Assembly: GCA_963924555.1 (NCBI GenBank) | Contig: OZ004598.1 | Coordinates: 3,930,501 to 3,994,500 of the forward strand | Length of the DNA: 64,000 nucleotides | Source: Crambe crambe | Taxonomy: Eukaryota > Porifera > Demospongiae > Poecilosclerida > Crambeidae | Reading direction: 5' to 3' | In this document: piece by piece, positions 61,381 through 64,000 of the stretch | Numbering within the stretch: the stretch's first letter is position 1 | Layout: every line of letters begins with the position of its first letter | The notes under the pieces: generated by a model | Seen by the model: only the letters and a program-made list of their open reading frames with translations | The model's database searches: none | What the model was told of the DNA's origin: nothing | Position numbers and translations under genes: made by a program

Positions 61381-61532
61381 ATTGTCGTTATGGGCGCACG
61401 TGACCTGTTTCCAATCGATCCCGTGTACGTGTGTGTACGTGTACGTACGTACGTAAGTTAAGTCTAGTATATCTATGGCGAGACACACCCACGATTTATT
61501 CCAGGTTGGCAGAGCTAGAGCTATGGAGAAGT

Positions 61533-61714
61533 AACCAAGAGATGTGTTTAAAGAGCTAGGAATACCTGGCCCGAAGCCTGAACGGCTGGAAGTTGTATCA
61601 GCGATTTTCAAGGGCGATGTGTTCGCAATTCTACCGACTGGCTTCGGAAAATTATTCAACACGCATGTATATTGCAATTTTTTGAGAGAGCATGCGGGCG
61701 TCACAAGTAATTGA
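61533..61714 (+). pseudogene. Fragment resembling a RecQ-type helicase start
   Basis: A short frame reads FKELGIPGPKPERLEVVSAI, then FKGDVFAILPTGFGK, the helicase motif I (Walker A, TGFGK), but then LF instead of S/T-L-C and a stop soon after. It is interrupted by an upstream stop. Probably a decayed fragment. Confidence 0.45.
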
Positions 61715-61754
61715 TGCTAGAGCTCCCAGACCACTTTTCTTCCCCGTCCCCAAA

Positions 61755-61785
<31 letters not shown>

Positions 61786-61851
61786 GCTGGGCTGGCGACG
61801 CCTGAGACAACAATAATGCGATCTGCGCATGCGTAGATACAACTGAATCCT

Positions 61852-63560
61852 ATGATAATGAACGGGGGAACTAGACCTCGAAAAGTAGCAGGAGGTAAAC
61901 GCCAAGGCGTAAAATCCGTTGACTCTGAAATACACGTTCCCACTTCATGGCAAGGCATCGTGGAAATAATCCTCAGGGGTATTTTACTAGTAAGTCTCCA
62001 GCCTAGCCTAGCCCCTCCCCCTCCCAATCCAGCCTCATATCAAACCATGTCTATGGGACACTTTACTACTCGCCTCTAGCTCATAGCTAACAAAGAGTCA
62101 GAATGCTGGAAGTTGCAAGGAAGGGAGAAATCAAATCTTGAACTACTAGCTATTTCAAATTTGAAACATTCACAGGGGGTGTGACACTTGAATGTACACA
62201 TGGGCACACATGGCTAGCCTACAGCTATGTGATAGGAAGGCCTGGGTGGCTAGAGAGAGCATAATACTGGGTTATTGGAAGTGTTCTTCTGCTAGAAAAC
62301 TATACTAACTTGTTAACAAATCCTTGCACAGAAGCTGTGTATGTACAAGTTCAATTTTATTCATGATGCCATGAATACAATACTTGTTGGCCCCAGACAC
62401 CTTCTGTGTTGCTAAGTTGAACCAGACACGTGTGGCACCAGGAGTTGGCTATGCAGCTGACTTATATATAAGAGGGTTTATGGGATTGGAAACGCCCAAT
62501 CAACTGTTCAACCAAAGGCAATGCACATGCATGCAGCATTATAGCTAATGGTTGTTCACCAGTTGAAGTGGAGTTCTGCCACTGCAGCTCACAGAGTAAG
62601 CTAAGGGGAAGGCATTGAAGAGTCAGAGAGTTGAAGTTGAAGAGTCAGAGGATGTAACTAAGTTATTGATTCGTGGTTTTTTGCTACCTATTAGCTATTG
62701 TTATGTGTTTGATTTGAGAAAAGGGCCAAAATGACTTTTGGTACTTAGCCATTATTTAATATAGCTATGAACTAGATAGTTGTGTTATCTGCCAGTTTCT
62801 ACTTGTGCTGAGTTCTCCTTCAACAGCATTATTGCCATGCTTCCAGCTTTTGGCTGTTGGATTTTGACACAAGATCATTCCTTGAGAAAGGGACCACAGT
62901 TCTAATGTAATGCTATAGACAATATCTATGTCGGCTAACACAAAAACTAACATTACCATTCCATGTAGCTAAAGTTTACATGCCTTTTGATCAGAAAAAG
63001 GGCAACAGCAATTGATTCCATAATATAGTATGAGTGGGATTAACAGTCCCATTACAGTAGCATTTGTAGGAATAAACTTGAAATCCTGAACTAAAATGTA
63101 TTTCATACAGTAATTCTTTACTGTCATTAGCATAAGTCTTACCTCACAAAAGCAGCTTTGACAAAAGTACTATTTCCACAGCTGTCAATGCGCCTTGTAA
63201 CGAGCTCATGTGATCCCGTAAACCCTATGCCTATATATAGCTACCTCTCAAACATTGGTATGATAGTGTCCTGATTGGTCGGAATCACTAGTTTGTTACA
63301 CTATTATCTATCTCCCTGTACACTAACAGGTTCTCTTTCTTGTGGTCCTGATATCCTCAATAATTGTCCTGGTATCAGTTGGCTTTGTGGTTGGCTCAGA
63401 TAGTACAATCGAACTTATCAGAGAAGGTGCAGGTTGGCTGCTCTTGCCATCTGCTATAGGCCTCATCTATGAAGTAATCATCATCTGGCAGCACTGTTGT
63501 GGCAAAAAATATACCTACAAATTTTTCGTCACCATCTTCGTCACCATCTTCCTCACTGTG
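61852..63560 (+). CDS. MARVEL-like family, copy 3 (runs past the window)
   Basis: Exon 1 (61852-61989) starts MIMNGGTRPRK and ends GIVEIILRGILL, matching GILELVIRG in copies 1 and 2. Exon 2 (63330-63560) encodes VLFLVVLISSIIVLVSVGFV, then AGWLLLPSAIGLIYEVIIIW and FFVTIFVTIFLTV, matching spans 1-3. Both junctions are phase 0 with GTAAGT and GTAATT donors. Sequence identity to copies 1 and 2 is low, so it is an older paralogue. Exons 3 and 4 must lie beyond 64000. Start at 61852 or 61858. Confidence 0.65.
62463..63240. mobile_element. Short relative of the 59255-60362 TIR element
   Basis: About 780 bp. The left end TATATAAGAGGGTTTATGGG, then ATTGGAAACGCCCAATCAAC, is faced by ATCCCGTAAACCCTATGCC at the right. 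The interior matches the 1.1-kb element (GTAAGCTAAGGGGAAGGCAT, AGTCAGAGAGTTGAAGTTG). It lies in intron 1 of MARVEL-like gene 3 and ends about 90 bases before exon 2. Confidence 0.75.
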
Positions 63561-64000
63561 GTAATTATAGACTAGTTGCATGGGTGCTATCTGAATGAGT
63601 ATTCAGTTGGATTGCATGCTGATTATTTATATTCAGAGAGATATATAAATATGAGTATTGAGGTAGACCTATAGCTCTGGACATACTTTGGTAACTTCAG
63701 CCAGCAACGAGTGGTGTATGGAAAATAATGTCATGTGTACTGCAGTTTTATGGAATCTTGCAAAAATTATCATCAGGCGTCATCCGTAAACCGACTACTA
63801 CGCATGCACACTGCTTAAAAATTTGAAATTGCACTCAGATTTTGGAAAGAACTTTAGAGAAGTAAGCTTTGAAGAGCTAGCTAGTGACTGTTCTAGTGTA
63901 GTCATGCCATTCACCTTCTCCGGTGAGATTTTCGAGGCTCAAAGTTGAGCATGCGCGAGAATGCACACTCAGCATTTTGCAAGATTCCCTAAAACCACAG

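Larger units (their letters stand above)
57668..61467. mobile_element. Large TIR element carrying RAG1-N-like sequence, with a second element nested inside
   Basis: The left end reads CTAGACTACGTACACAGGAT, then TGGAAACAGG. The right end, inverted, reads CTAGACTT...GTACACGGGATCGATTGG, then AAACAGG. These termini share ACGGGATTGGAAAC with the elements at 59255-60362 and 62463-63240, so all three form one family. Inside are two broken coding segments on the minus strand (58770-58207). The 59255-60362 element is nested in it. Confidence 0.6.

Overview
The window looks like nuclear DNA of an early-branching metazoan, most plausibly a sponge. Genes have short GT-AG introns and sit very close together. 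The left half holds conserved eukaryotic housekeeping genes (PLRG1, HAUS4, MPHOSPH10, PSMD7) beside animal-type genes (a TEX14-like ankyrin/pseudokinase, a secreted tyrosinase, a CYP4-like P450). The right half is loaded with small DNA transposons, foldback repeats, a copia retroelement and a piggyBac-type gene. The species is inferred, not proven, from the sequence.

Layout, 0-28.4 kb (gene-dense): the 3' part of PLRG1 (+), with an intronless fucosyltransferase-like gene nested in one intron (+); a tyrosinase (-) head-to-head with an intronless P450 (+); an unidentified single-pass membrane protein (-) head-to-head with the TEX14-like gene (+); then three same-strand genes in the order of transcription PSMD7, MPHOSPH10, HAUS4 (-), separated by about 135 and 44 bases.

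Layout, 28.4-64 kb (repeat-rich): a tandem family of small four-membrane-segment (MARVEL-like) genes on the + strand. Copy 1 is 30.2-38.5 kb, copy 2 is 41.2-52.9 kb, and copy 3 starts at 61.85 kb and runs off the window. A decayed relic of a further copy lies between copies 1 and 2. Exons, splice phases and intron sequence are shared by copies 1 and 2, so the whole locus was duplicated. Later insertions differ between the copies: a copia element antisense in intron 2 of copy 1, and a spliced piggyBac-type transposase gene with two frameshifts in the long intron 1 of copy 2. Between copies 2 and 3 lie an FHA-domain gene, a degraded retroelement tail split by a 775-bp inverted-repeat element with a perfect 9-bp target duplication, duplicated blocks, and a 3.8-kb terminal-inverted-repeat element. 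That element encodes a zinc-binding domain resembling the RAG1 N-terminal region plus a second conserved segment, with the middle apparently deleted.

The most interesting points are the RAG1-N-like element and its two short relatives, the MARVEL-like tandem family with a shared CRE-type site, the tyrosinase with a Tyr/Pro/Asp-rich N-terminus, the nested glycosyltransferase, and the three-gene same-strand cluster in which the PSMD7 stop codon lies inside its own AATAAA signal. All exon joins were made by hand from splice consensus and reading phase.
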